A stretch of 64,000 nucleotides of DNA, taken from Paragonimus westermani (Eukaryota; Platyhelminthes; Trematoda; Plagiorchiida; Troglotrematidae). The notes below the pieces were generated by a model. The model ran no database searches. It saw nothing but the letters and a program-made list of their open reading frames with translations, and had not been told where the DNA came from. Location of the stretch: contig QNGE01000766.1 of the NCBI GenBank assembly GCA_008508345.1, positions 86,072 through 150,071 on the forward strand, given 5' to 3'. Both the position numbers and the translations under genes were made by a program. Of the stretch, positions 45,511 to 56,400 are shown piece after piece. Position 1 is the first letter of the stretch. Every line of letters begins with the position of its first letter.

Positions 45511-47003
45511 ATGGCACGCACAAGATCCAGCAGCACCGGTGGATCGGAGGCATCGAGTGCTTGTGGTCGTTTCGGCTACCGCATGACTGTTCAGAACGGT
45601 ATGCAATGCCAGACGTGCCTATACTGGTACCACTTTAAGTGTACTGGCCTCAGGGAGGACCAGTACGCCCTGCTCACTTCTTCAAAAAGATCATTTATCT
45701 GTACGAGCTGTCTCTTCCGAGATAGCTGCACCCCACCGAAGGCCACGTTAGATCTTTACTCGCCACCCTGAGCGAGCAGAAGTCAGACGCGTGCAAGTGT
45801 GGCTACAAGGCATCTAATGATGTAAACGCACAGATAGCTACGGCAGAAAAAGCCCTGAATGATACTCAGAAAACTTTACCTGACATGAAGTCATAACTGA
45901 GCTCGTTGAATGAGTACATTGCCCTTGCCCTTCCAGGCGCTGCAGCTGCTCGCAAGGCAGTGGCTTTGTCCACTGCTCAAATTGAGGAATTCGTGACGAG
46001 CTTGAAGGATAGAGCACTCCGGGAGAAGAGTCTTGTCTTGTGGGGACGATTTCCGAATACACTCTCTCCAGGGGAACAAGCCAGAGCGGTGCTAAACGCT
46101 TGTTTCTCTCCAGAGTCTACAAAAATGGTTTCCGCCAGCAGACTTCGCTCCAAAGCTACCAAGAAGTCACTGGGACTCCTTGTGACGTTACCCGATAAGA
46201 TTAGCGCGGAGGAAGTACTGGAAAAGATGGTTGATCTAAAGACAAAGCACGTAAACCTCAGGGGAGTCTCTCTAGATCGCTCACTGCAGGAGCGGCAGAA
46301 GCGCTCTCAGCTTGCCAGAACAAGGTTATGCATCAAGGCTGACCCCAAACTCCAGGCTAGCGTTAAGGTCCTTATCCCTGATGTCAAGGGGACACCGGTG
46401 TCCTCGGACGAACCACCCCAAGCACACACTTCAGAGGCCACTGCCCCCATCTCACTGGAAAGTCAAGCGCCTGTAGATATGCAGGGGGCCGGTAAAACAG
46501 ATCCCAAAGGTGCTAAGGACCACCAATCTTCTAGACCCCCAATCATCTCACACAAAAAACGGCCGCAAAAAAAATATTTTATTCCTAAACTTTACAGCCC
46601 AGTGAGTCTGCTGGGATCCCCTCCTGCGTCAAAAATGGTCCAAAAAAGTGTCATTCCGATGGCTCTCCCCCCGGCTACATCGGGGCCATTTCGTCCTATA
46701 CTCTCTTCCCATCTACAACTTTATCCAAATTTTCGAGGGTGCAAAACCGCAAATCACCCTCCGAAAGCTCTGAAAGCAAGAGCGGTCCGAACGTCACTGA
46801 CCTTGGGCCAAGAGAAGCGGACGAAGCGTCCAACAGGGACGCTCACTTATGCCCAGGCTGTGATGAAACGGCCACTACCCCCCAAGAGGGCTCACAGAAC
46901 TACGCCGCCAGTTGCACAACCCCCCTCACTACTGAGGCTACTTTCCCAAGCTTTCCCTCGTGCACTTCTGTCTCTTTTTGCACCCAACCAAACGAAGAAG
47001 TAG
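45511..47003 (+). pseudogene. ORF1 of the CR1 element (PHD-like, one frameshift and one stop)
   Basis: Would encode the RNA-binding ORF1 protein. The ATG at 45511 gives MARTRSSS followed by a PHD-like finger (CGRFGYRMTV, MQCQTCLYWYHFKCTG, ICTSC). After about 45745 the frame must shift to read ATLSEQKSDACKCGYKASN. That frame meets a TAA at 45894-45896 and then runs open to the TAG at 47001-47003. This part has a coiled segment, an RRM-like portion (KSLVLWGRFPNTLSPGEQAR, then LGLLVTLPDKISAEEVLEKM) and a Lys/Pro-rich basic tail. With only two lesions it is recently inactivated or carries assembly errors. Confidence 0.82.
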
Positions 47004-49789
47004 CCTTAAAGTGCGTGTACACCAACTGTCTGAGCCTTCTGAACAAACTACCAGAAATCAGACAGCTGGTCCACGACACTAGCCCTCACATTCTTGCATT
47101 AACAGAGACCTGGCTTTCCGCGGATATCAGTGATAATGAACTGCATGTCCCTGGTTACTCTTTATACCGGACGGACTCCTCCCGTGGACGCATGGGAGGC
47201 TGCGCCGTTTTCCTAAGCCAGAAGCTCCCAGTGCCAGCTGTCGTAGGGGAATTTACCTTCCCAGAGAAATGCGACACGCTCTGGATTAAACTCCAACTTC
47301 GCAAACGTGACACGCTTCTTACCGGTGTTGTGTACCGCTCGCCGTCATGCAGTGCATCCGACGACGAAGCCATCCTTGCTACCTTAGACAGACTCACGTC
47401 TGCCCAGCGTTTCTCCCATCTTCTTATTATGGGTGACTTCAACGCACCCAAACTCAACTCTATGGCGGCTTCTCATGAGGACTGTGGCTGCGGGTTCTCG
47501 AAGTCCTTGGCAATGTTGATCCATGAGAAAGCCTGGACACAGCATGTCGATCTACCTACAAGGCACCGTCCAGGACAGACACCCTCCTTGCTCGATCTGG
47601 TCATTACGAACGAGGCTCACCTGGTAGATAGGGTGGTCATCAAACCGCCGCTAGGGCATAGTGACCATATGCTACTAAACTTTGACTTTATCTGTTACTG
47701 GCTCCAAAACGCTGTAACAAAGACTTCATTCCGAAACTTCCAAAACGCAGACTTTAACGCACTAAGGACGTTCTTAAGCACACTCAGCCTCACATCCGAC
47801 TCAGTGAACTTGAACTACCTTTCCTTTAAAGCTGCCATTCACGAAGCCGATGAGGCATTTGTTCCTCGAAAACTATTGAAGTTCTCCTCTCGTGCACCGC
47901 TTCCGCGGAACATACGCCGCCTTCTTGAATTACGTTCTCGTCTATTCTCTAAACAGAAGCTAACGGATAGGCCAGAGGATCTAGAGGCCTTTCGCTCTGT
48001 ACGAAACAGGTGCAAGCGGGAAATCCGGCAACACACCCAACACGTACAGTCGAAAATCCTACAAATAGCTCACGAGAATAAGAATTTTCTTTTCAAGTAT
48101 ATACGACGCCAGAGAAAAACTAAGCCCTCAGCGCTTTCTCTGCGGCTTCCCGACGGGGAAACCTCCTCCAACCCCCAAGTGGTTGCCGAGATGTTCAGGG
48201 AATACTACTCATCAGTCTACAATGTGGATCTGCCAAACTGGCATCCAATTCTCCCGCAGAGGCACTTCCAACAACCCATCCTGACAGCTGACTTTTCTGT
48301 GTCTGACGTTCAGGACCTCTTGCTTAAGATCAATCCTTATAGTGCCATGGGACCAGACAAGATCCATCCCCGGATCCTCAAAGAAGCGGCCGTCAGTTTG
48401 GCGATGCCTCTCTTCGATCTGTTTAAACAGACACTTCGGACAGGCACTCTTCCGGAGGCATGGAAAGAGGCCAATGTCTCACCTATATTTAAAACAGGCG
48501 ATCGTCATTCTCCTGCTAGTTATCGACCGATCAGCCTTACCAGCATCCCATGCAAGATAATGGAGCGACTGTTAAAACGCACTATCTTTAAGCATTTCTT
48601 CTCAAATAACCTCTTCTCTTCGACCCAGCATGGCTTTCTTCCTGAGCGGTCATGCATAACTAATATGTTAATCTTCATGGATAGCCTAACAGAGGCCAAA
48701 GACAATGGTCATATCTCGGACGCTATCTTCTTCGACTTTGCCAAAGCCTTCGACCGTGTCCCACACGGTCCTCTGCTGCACAAACTAGAAGCCTATGGGA
48801 TTCAAGGAGAAGTTCTCCGCTGGATAACCTCCTTTCTTGGTAACAGGACTTTCAGAGTAAAAACCGGTTCAGGCCTTTCGTCCCCATCCCCAGTCTCTGT
48901 GGGGGTCCCTCAAGGATCGGTACTTGGTCCATTGTTGTTTCTTATTTACATCAATGATCTCCCCGATTTGATCTCTAGCAACGCTCTCCTTTATGCCGAC
49001 GACTTAAAAATCTGGAACGCCTGTGACCCCAGTGCATTGCAGATTGACCTTGATCGTATTAAGTGCTGGTCAGAGGATTGGAGTCTCCCTCTAAACGACA
49101 GTAAGTGTGCGCACATGTCACTCGGAGGAGACTCTGGGAACCTATTCGTGATACATGGTGCACAAAGTGTAGTAGGTATCACGAAAGTAGACCTCAAAAA
49201 AGACCTAGGGATCTGGCTATCGTCTGGGTTGTCCTTCTCTTATCATCACCAGCTGGCCGCAAAAAGGGGTCTCATGACTCTCGGGATGATCAAACGAACC
49301 TTCCCCCGGATTGACAAGCGCGCCTTTCACACGCTTTACAGAGTCTACATAAGACCATTGCTCGAGTATGCCAATCAAGTCGTCTACACCGGTTTGAAGA
49401 AGGACATACTCGCCATTGAACGTGTCCAGCGAGTGGCCACCAAAATGGTCACTGGCTTGCGGCATCTATCCTACGAGTCTCGCCTTGAAATTCTCGATCT
49501 TTATCCACTTGAGTTTCGTAGACTCCGCGGCGACTTAATTCTTACACATTTTCTCTTTAGCACAGGACTTGTGCAACAATTCTTTACCCTAGTAAGTGAT
49601 AACAGTCGAAGAGGCCACGACAAGAAGCTCTATAAGCTTCGACCTCGGACCTTCCTAAGACAACAGTTCTTCTCTTATAGGGTTATCAACTACTGGAACG
49701 ACCTACCACTAGAGATTGTTAGCTGCTCTTCTAAAGACCGTCTCAAAGTGTTATTGGATTCCCACCTACTTAATAAACCGTTAAATTAA
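46739..49789 (+). CDS. ORF2 of the CR1 element: APE endonuclease-reverse transcriptase, intact
   Basis: A 1016-codon frame open from a GTG at 46739. The endonuclease domain begins about aa 90 (KCVYTNCLSLLNKLPEI) with LALTETWLS, RMGGCAVFL, MGDFN (GDFN at aa 232-235) and GHSDHMLL (SDH at aa 308-310). The reverse transcriptase starts near aa 530 with MGPDKIHPRIL, SYRPISLTSIPCKIMERLL and FFDFAKAFDRVPH (Asp at aa 666). It continues with VGVPQGSVLGPLLFLIYIND and the catalytic YADD at aa 752-755 (48992-49003). The C-terminal region, with YESRLEILDLYPLEFRRL, is typical of CR1. The first 265 nt overlap ORF1 in the -1 frame, and there is no ATG before the endonuclease domain (first in-frame ATG near 47191). 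All catalytic residues are present. Confidence 0.93.
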   Translation: MQNRKSPSESSESKSGPNVTDLGPREADEASNRDAHLCPGCDETATTPQEGSQNYAASCTTPLTTEATFPSFPSCTSVSFCTQPNEEVALKCVYTNCLSLLNKLPEIRQLVHDTSPHILALTETWLSADISDNELHVPGYSLYRTDSSRGRMGGCAVFLSQKLPVPAVVGEFTFPEKCDTLWIKLQLRKRDTLLTGVVYRSPSCSASDDEAILATLDRLTSAQRFSHLLIMGDFNAPKLNSMAASHEDCGCGFSKSLAMLIHEKAWTQHVDLPTRHRPGQTPSLLDLVITNEAHLVDRVVIKPPLGHSDHMLLNFDFICYWLQNAVTKTSFRNFQNADFNALRTFLSTLSLTSDSVNLNYLSFKAAIHEADEAFVPRKLLKFSSRAPLPRNIRRLLELRSRLFSKQKLTDRPEDLEAFRSVRNRCKREIRQHTQHVQSKILQIAHENKNFLFKYIRRQRKTKPSALSLRLPDGETSSNPQVVAEMFREYYSSVYNVDLPNWHPILPQRHFQQPILTADFSVSDVQDLLLKINPYSAMGPDKIHPRILKEAAVSLAMPLFDLFKQTLRTGTLPEAWKEANVSPIFKTGDRHSPASYRPISLTSIPCKIMERLLKRTIFKHFFSNNLFSSTQHGFLPERSCITNMLIFMDSLTEAKDNGHISDAIFFDFAKAFDRVPHGPLLHKLEAYGIQGEVLRWITSFLGNRTFRVKTGSGLSSPSPVSVGVPQGSVLGPLLFLIYINDLPDLISSNALLYADDLKIWNACDPSALQIDLDRIKCWSEDWSLPLNDSKCAHMSLGGDSGNLFVIHGAQSVVGITKVDLKKDLGIWLSSGLSFSYHHQLAAKRGLMTLGMIKRTFPRIDKRAFHTLYRVYIRPLLEYANQVVYTGLKKDILAIERVQRVATKMVTGLRHLSYESRLEILDLYPLEFRRLRGDLILTHFLFSTGLVQQFFTLVSDNSRRGHDKKLYKLRPRTFLRQQFFSYRVINYWNDLPLEIVSCSSKDRLKVLLDSHLLNKPLN

Positions 49790-50003
49790 TAATTTATCCT
49801 GTTTTGCTAGATTATTATTTTACTCTGTTCTTGGTACTTTCTGTAACCCCCAAGAGCGGTGCTACACCCCGTTTTCAATGACTGCCTTTCAGGTCAACAG
49901 AAAACCGCCGGACATCGAAACGAACAAACTGACTGGATCCGGGTAGATTGGGCCCCCAGCCTCGAACCCGTGTACAAATCGCTGAAATCGCTGAAAATCG
50001 CTG
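49790..50003 (+). other. 3' UTR of the CR1 element with terminal AAATCGCTG repeats
   Basis: Follows the ORF2 stop. It ends with AAATCGCTG at 49976-49984 and 49985-49993 and (A)AAATCGCTG at 49994-50003. The terminal short repeat fixes the 3' end of the element. Its unit differs from that of the 14.9-kb element, so the two belong to different CR1 families. Confidence 0.65.
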
Positions 50004-50462
50004 AGGTAGACATGCTGAAATTTACCCTCTCTGTCATGGAAATCGATGAAGTTCACATTCCTGGGCGATACCACGGAAATATCGTCCAGTGCGCAATGAT
50101 TTCTCATTTTATCGTAGTCTAACAGCAGATTTTACTCCCTGCGGGTAATTTTCATCGGTAGATATTATTGGGTACGACTGTAACTGTGGGACGTTGCGTG
50201 TGCCGTCCAGTGTGTTTGAGCAGTTAGAATACTACAGTATAGAAAGTAAACTGAAACATTCACATTCTGTGGCGGCTCGAGCTTCATGTTTTCAAACACC
50301 CTTAAAACCCATATTTGTTAGTTCTAACCAACACCATGGAACACTGAGCTACTAAATTATCTTCAAGGTCGTGCGTGTGTTGATTGTCAATTTCCTCCCT
50401 ATTTTTTGTCGATACCCCAAATCAACGCACATTTGGTAGATTGGGCTGACTTTGTACTTCTC
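50004..50462. other. Sequence between the CR1 element and the EF-hand exon
   Basis: No domain is recognised. It may hold the promoter, a 5' UTR exon or part of a first intron of the downstream gene. A TAG acceptor-like site at about 50437-50439 keeps the EF-hand frame open upstream of the chosen ATG. Confidence 0.3.
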
Positions 50463-53400
50463 ATGGATGCGTCCGATGAGTCCCTGGAGGTAGTTTTCAA
50501 CGCTTTAGATTCTGAAAACAAGGGATACATCACGGTCGACCAATTTTTATCCGTGTTCAATGAGTACTTTCAGGAGACAAATACCAACGGTCGAAGGGTG
50601 TCAACCATCCGTAGTGTAGGTTACCTTGAATTTTTTCCACAACTGTTAACATGTTAGGATATGAAAAAGGTTTTAGAAGCATTGGATCCTACTAATGACG
50701 GAATCATTCATTTTGAGGACTTCAAAAAGGCTTTCCAAAGTGATCGGTTCTCATTTTTTAATGATGTCTTTTGTAGATGAAATGCAGAAAGTAGACGAAT
50801 CGACAAATCTTCAGTCAACTAACTTCTCACCGTCAACAAATCCCAGCAAATCCGGCTGTTTTTCAGATGGCTTAGAGAACAAGGTGAACATGAGTAGGCT
50901 TAACTCTAAAAATGCAAGTTGCTACACTCAAAGTCATAATGTTTGCTTATCTTGTTTCGAAATTGTCCATTAGATGGGTTGTCTGTATCTACCTTGAGTT
51001 TCGCACTATAAAACGTCTTATACTACGGGCGAATACATTCACATCTTTTTTGCTACGCTCATGGGCGTGGCATGTAGTTAGTTACTCAACCAACATACGC
51101 CATGTAGACTTCCTGAATGAATTGGGTCAAATATTGAAGAAGAAAGCCGAGGTTTTCGGAAATTTCGTACTTGTAGTTACGAAATCCCCAAAAGTTTCGA
51201 CTTCCTGCTTTAAAATTTGGCCTACAATAGTGGTCAACCCATAAATCATTCTGTAGAACTGCGAGGTTCTCAGCAATCTACTGGGACAAGAAAAGAGTAT
51301 AAAACCTCAGCTTTCAGAATGCCTGTTGAATTTTCATCCAGTTTAGAAATTTCCCTGTAATTCATCACTTTGAATATTCAGTCAACTGTCCACTTACATT
51401 CAGTTTCAAATTCAGGACTTGACGATTGTCTACGTTTATAGACTCCCTGGTGTTCGATCAGTTTGATTCGGAGGTTGATCAGACTACGTTTTTTGTCGGT
51501 GCGATGCGTCCAAGTAGTGGGCTGAGTGTGGGAATAAAAAGGAAATAATAAATTACAGTTGCCCTGAAGGGCAAAACTAGAATCATCCTCCAAGCTAGTG
51601 AAGATTGAGAAAAAATAGATTCTAACATATCCATCTCCATTTGGACTACAACAGTTCGGTGGGTACGAATTGTCATTCTGGGGGCATAAACCCAGGCAGC
51701 CTAATTGCTTCAGTACATGCTAAGCGGTATGGCTAATCTATTTTGAACGTTTCCGAATTACTTTAAATCAAATTGTATATAGTTAGTCGGACCCAAAAGT
51801 GATTTCAACTAATTTTGAGTAGTTTTGCGATTGCATGGACACTGAAAAAGTTATGGACAGCAAAGACAGTTTTGCACTTACTCAAAGTCATTTCTCAGTT
51901 GGAATTTATTTCAAGTCTGACTGTCTAAATACATTAGTGAATGTTTCTTTGCTGCCTGTTGTATTGCACGCAGTGCAATTTTTTGTGAGTTAATTAGACT
52001 CCCTTGGCTATCATGTATATGAAAGTTACCAAACCTTCAGGCTGACTGTTGTCAATTTCCCAGTGTCTTTGGCTCGGTTAGACAGGGAGTTGCGAATTGC
52101 GTTCCTCAGTGATTGTCACCTAGTAGACCCGATTTTCCGGACGCATTGGCTTGCGGGAGGTGGCCAGCTAACGCAACAATCGGTTGTGAGAGAAACCTCA
52201 GTGAACATAACGACTTGTTTTTCGTGGTGATCTAAGTTTTTTTATTTGGTATGAGAATCAGATGGTTTGCTGGTGACCATCGTTTGAGTTCCCCAACCAC
52301 CGAACTTCACAATGTTTATTACCATGTAACGGCAAAGTACATTTAAGTTGAGTACTATCAAGTTGTTCAAACGTAGACAAGACAGGTGCATTGAGCAGGT
52401 CTCGAAGCTGCAACTGCGGGATTGATAACCATTATACCTAACGCTGAGGTTATGCGTGCTGTAATAACCTTGACTATATGGTCGCGAAAAACATTAGTAA
52501 CTGATCACAGCATGAGGACTTCACTGGAAGTGATGCTCCCACATGCGTGTGTCCTTTAATCCTACGGGTTCCAGTTGTTTTACGTATTTACTTGCCACAT
52601 ATCTTCATTTAGTCGTTCAATCATCATTTCGTGAACGACTATTAATATCCTCCTGGGGAGAGGGTAATCCGAATACTGTTACTCATCGGTGCGACCGGAA
52701 GTTGGAATTACATACATAGTACAGAGATGCATACATCTGTAGCAGAAGTATCCCACTGAAGATTGATCTAAGCAAACTCAACGGACTAGAACCGGTGCTA
52801 ACATTGGTTGAATTCAAGAGATTTGACTGTTTTATCACCGGTCATTCCTTATTTACCACCGATTTCTCTTTCCGTTATCCTCTATTTTCTACGGCGGTAT
52901 CATTTTTGTGCTCATTAATAGCGTAGCACACTGTCTCTTTCCTTTAGAGAGGTTGCTGGTATAATCAAAGCTTCGGATTGCCTTGGGATTTTTCGGAATC
53001 CACGGCATACCTTGTCGTTTTGGAAATAAGGTTGAATTTACATATCAGTGTGCGACAAACTACACGCGAAACTTCCGGCTACAGGCCTTAACTTGAAGGT
53101 GGTTAAGAGTGCCTCTGGAGATAGATGTGAACTTTGTATAAGTGTACGATTTTAATTTGGCTTCAGCCGGTCAACGTATCTTTTTAAATTTTGAAATCGT
53201 CGTTCGTTTCGTGAATGTTGCTTTTGTTTTTGGTAAGTGATGTAACTTGCCCCTCCTTAGTAGTTGCAAATACTGATTAGTTAGGATAAAACGAACGTTT
53301 TCTACTGTGCCGCTTTTCTGTCAGTCATTTGTGGTTCATCTCCTAGTATGGAGCTGATCAGTTGCTGTTTGGAGTTGTGCACAGCTTTCTTTTGAATAGA

Positions 53401-56400
53401 GCGTCTTTTAGTGATGTGCTCGGTGATTCCGTACTTGAAGGCATCCTTTTGTCTGGCCATACTGCTTCAACGTGTTTTCGTGACCGCCGTTTTTTTGTGT
53501 TGTAGGGTTCTGTTGAATTCCTCTTCCAATGCTGCATCGCCTTAATTGCCTCATAAGTCAAGCAGTTTTCACAGGTTATGATCGATCAATGGTGAAATCC
53601 GCCAAGTGAATGCGGTCTAGTTTGCACTTTTATCAAAAGTCCTTGTTTTCAGATAGCTGAAGCAGTTAACTAATGACAAGAACTTATGCTGACAAATGGT
53701 TTCCGGTTTGTAAGTAAGACTTTAAACACCGGTGGTAGCGACCTGGTCATTGATAGGTACATTTTAGTCGACATGGACTGCCGACCATATGTGCTCAGGA
53801 TGGGCGTAGAAGGCTGCGTTGTCCTCCTTGGTGCTTTCTACTATCAGAATGTATTTGATGTAGGGTCTGACTGAACATAAACCTGTCATGAACCACCTGG
53901 CGAGGTGTTGATGATGTCGCGTTTCTAATTTGAAACTTACCTGTTGTTTAAACAATGGTAAAAAGTTGGCTTAGGTTTAGTACGACAGCGCAAAATGTAT
54001 CAAACGGTGAGTAGGTATGTTGGAGGAAGTGCGTCAGATTCACTGAAGTATTTTTAGTGAGCTGTTTATACTTAAAAACTGCTTCCGGTTCACTTTGTAC
54101 CAAGTGGGCCGACAGTAGAACAATGACGTAAATAACGTGTCATATTTGAGACTGGTTACTTCCTGACACTCATACGCGACTGCTTGCAATGTGCTTTCAA
54201 ATCTCTGCTTGATTTTGTTCAATGTTCATGTTTTGATGTCTGCGTCTTCAATTGGCAGTAAGTCAAATTAGTATGAACCACTGGGGTTAGTTCTACCTCG
54301 GTTTTGAGAATTCACATTGTTGATATTGCTGACAGACGTTACCAGTGTGCACTGTTGAGTAGTTTGTTTCCTTTGCGAGCAGCTTACTGGGTGAAGAGGT
54401 GTGTCCTTCAAGTAAGCCTCGCATGTGTCGCGTGATCCGGTGACAGCTAGAATCGGGATTATTTCGTGAGACGGTGTGAACTACTCTTCGTTTCTATTTC
54501 TGAAACAATAATTTGGCCTTCCGAACACATTCTCCATTTGGTAACCTAATCCTTGAGATGGTCTTTTACCGTTAAATCATGACTTACAGGCCAACTCGGT
54601 ATCATGCATGTGATTGCTTCCCGAAATGTTTTTTGGCAACTGAGTCCACTACAAAATTACTGTTAACTGCCAGAATTCGTGGTCATATGGATGGTTGATG
54701 GATCAAGGCTACTATAAACTTAAGTTGTACGGATTTTGAAAGGGACTGCCGTAGTAGATTGGGTTTTACCTCTTCAGCAATAAGTTTGGATGTCATCATT
54801 TTGTTGTGTTGATATTTTTGGGCTCCTGCATCTCTGATGCTGCAGATTGACACCAGTCAAAAATGTGATAGACTTGGACTGTCCGTACCTGTTAAAAGCA
54901 GCTGGTTATCAGATGCCCCACTGAGTAGAGTGCGTAGGTGTTACCTATGTTGTTAGGATCCGCACCGCTGTGCATACCACTGATTGGAAATGCTCTAGGA
55001 ATCGGTACTGTTGCAGAAGTTGACATGTATGTGCCGCAAATGTTGTTTTGTAAGTGTCCGTTGTTTTATTTGTTTACAAACGGCTATCGGAACCATGGTA
55101 TCCGTGAATAGGGCCTATGTATATGTTCATTCTGTCGAATCGCGGTGGATTATCCGTCGCTCACTTAAAGTGTTTGCAGTGTTGCGGATGAAACATCAAA
55201 AAATTATTTTGGGTTCATCGTCTGTGTGATCTCCGAAGAGCGTGCTACCTTTCAGAACTGACCTCTGTGACACGTAACTTGAGCCGAATGTCTCATCAAA
55301 GCGTACGTTTTGTCGACACTACTACATATGCCTACATTTACACATAGGACTTCTGCTGACTTCCAGAAGGAGATGATCCTACTTATTTGCAAGTGTTTCC
55401 TTCATCTGATTGTTTTTTGTAGACGGATGACAGCGGCATCCATACACACGAAACCAGTATTTTCGACTGTGATAACGACTCGTCACTGAGTGCAGATGGG
55501 CTAACGAGGTGCGTTGATCACTTTATTTATGCTGAAGTATGCATACACTTTGTTCGGTAAATGTCTCATGCTTTTTCTGTTTGCTCGTAAGGAGTGGAAT
55601 ATGCATTCCAGTTGTCAGAATTCCACTTAGATGCTCTACCTAATGTACTTAGCTAAACAGTGTTGCTATCAAAATCACATGCTTTTTACGCAAATAAAAT
55701 TTCATACATTCAGATTACACACAAATGTGTAGTTACTTCTAAACAACGGAACAGTGATCAGCGGGGCGTAAACAAGTAGATGGCCATTTAAACAAGCCTG
55801 GAGATTTTATCAGAAGTAAAGACGTGGTGGACAAGTTTGCTTTCTTTGTGTCAAACAAAACACAACAACTATAAAAAGAACTGTGGCGCAAGGGTAGCAC
55901 GAAACCTAGTACAGTGTTATTGTGGTGTTATTTCTAAATTATAAATATAATTACTGTTCTTTTGCGTTGTTTGTTCTAACAACGGCGGGCAATGACAAAT
56001 TAAGTGGTTGAACAAAAGGCCTGCGCACGCAGTTAAGGATTCCGATAGTTTCCGCAGGTGACGGAGTACGACATTTTACACCTCGGATGTGAACACTTAT
56101 GACGTAGTAGACAAGCTTAAAAGCAACGTCCACATCGATTCTGTGACCAGAGTCGACAAGGTGGGCCATTTCTCACTGTTTTAGATTCCACGTAATCTCT
56201 GTTTAGCAACTGGTTTTTAAATTTGTTCATATATGTATTTGTTTTGAAGATGGCACACTAAAAACGAGTCTTCGCGCCACGTTTCGACTTCCAATGAACT
56301 GGACGCAGCTAAAACTACTGCTAATCGCGTAAACGGTTTAGCTATTCATGACCTACTGATATGGTGTCAAATCGTTTCATTCTGACCCTCTGCGTTAAAC

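Larger units (their letters stand above)
45215..50003 (+). mobile_element. CR1-type non-LTR retrotransposon, nearly full length, intact ORF2
   Basis: It contains in order two tandem 5'-UTR units, ORF1 with a PHD-like finger (one frameshift and one stop), an uninterrupted 1016-codon ORF2 and a 3' UTR of about 210 bp. It ends in about three copies of AAATCGCTG. ORF1 with a zinc finger, an APE-RT ORF2 and a short 3' terminal repeat define CR1-type elements. ORF2 being intact over 3 kb, when every other retroelement in the window is broken, points to a recent insertion. The 5' end could lie some way before 45215. Confidence 0.9.

Noticed and set aside
46739..47003. Canonical -1 slippery heptamer between ORF1 and ORF2
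   Set aside because: Reading the overlap in the ORF1 frame, no X XXY YYZ heptamer is found. The A-runs at 46554-46580 lie upstream of the overlap.
49960..50003. CTCGAACCC-like B box as a tRNA gene
   Set aside because: No acceptor or D arm pairs around it. It lies in the 3' UTR of the CR1 element.
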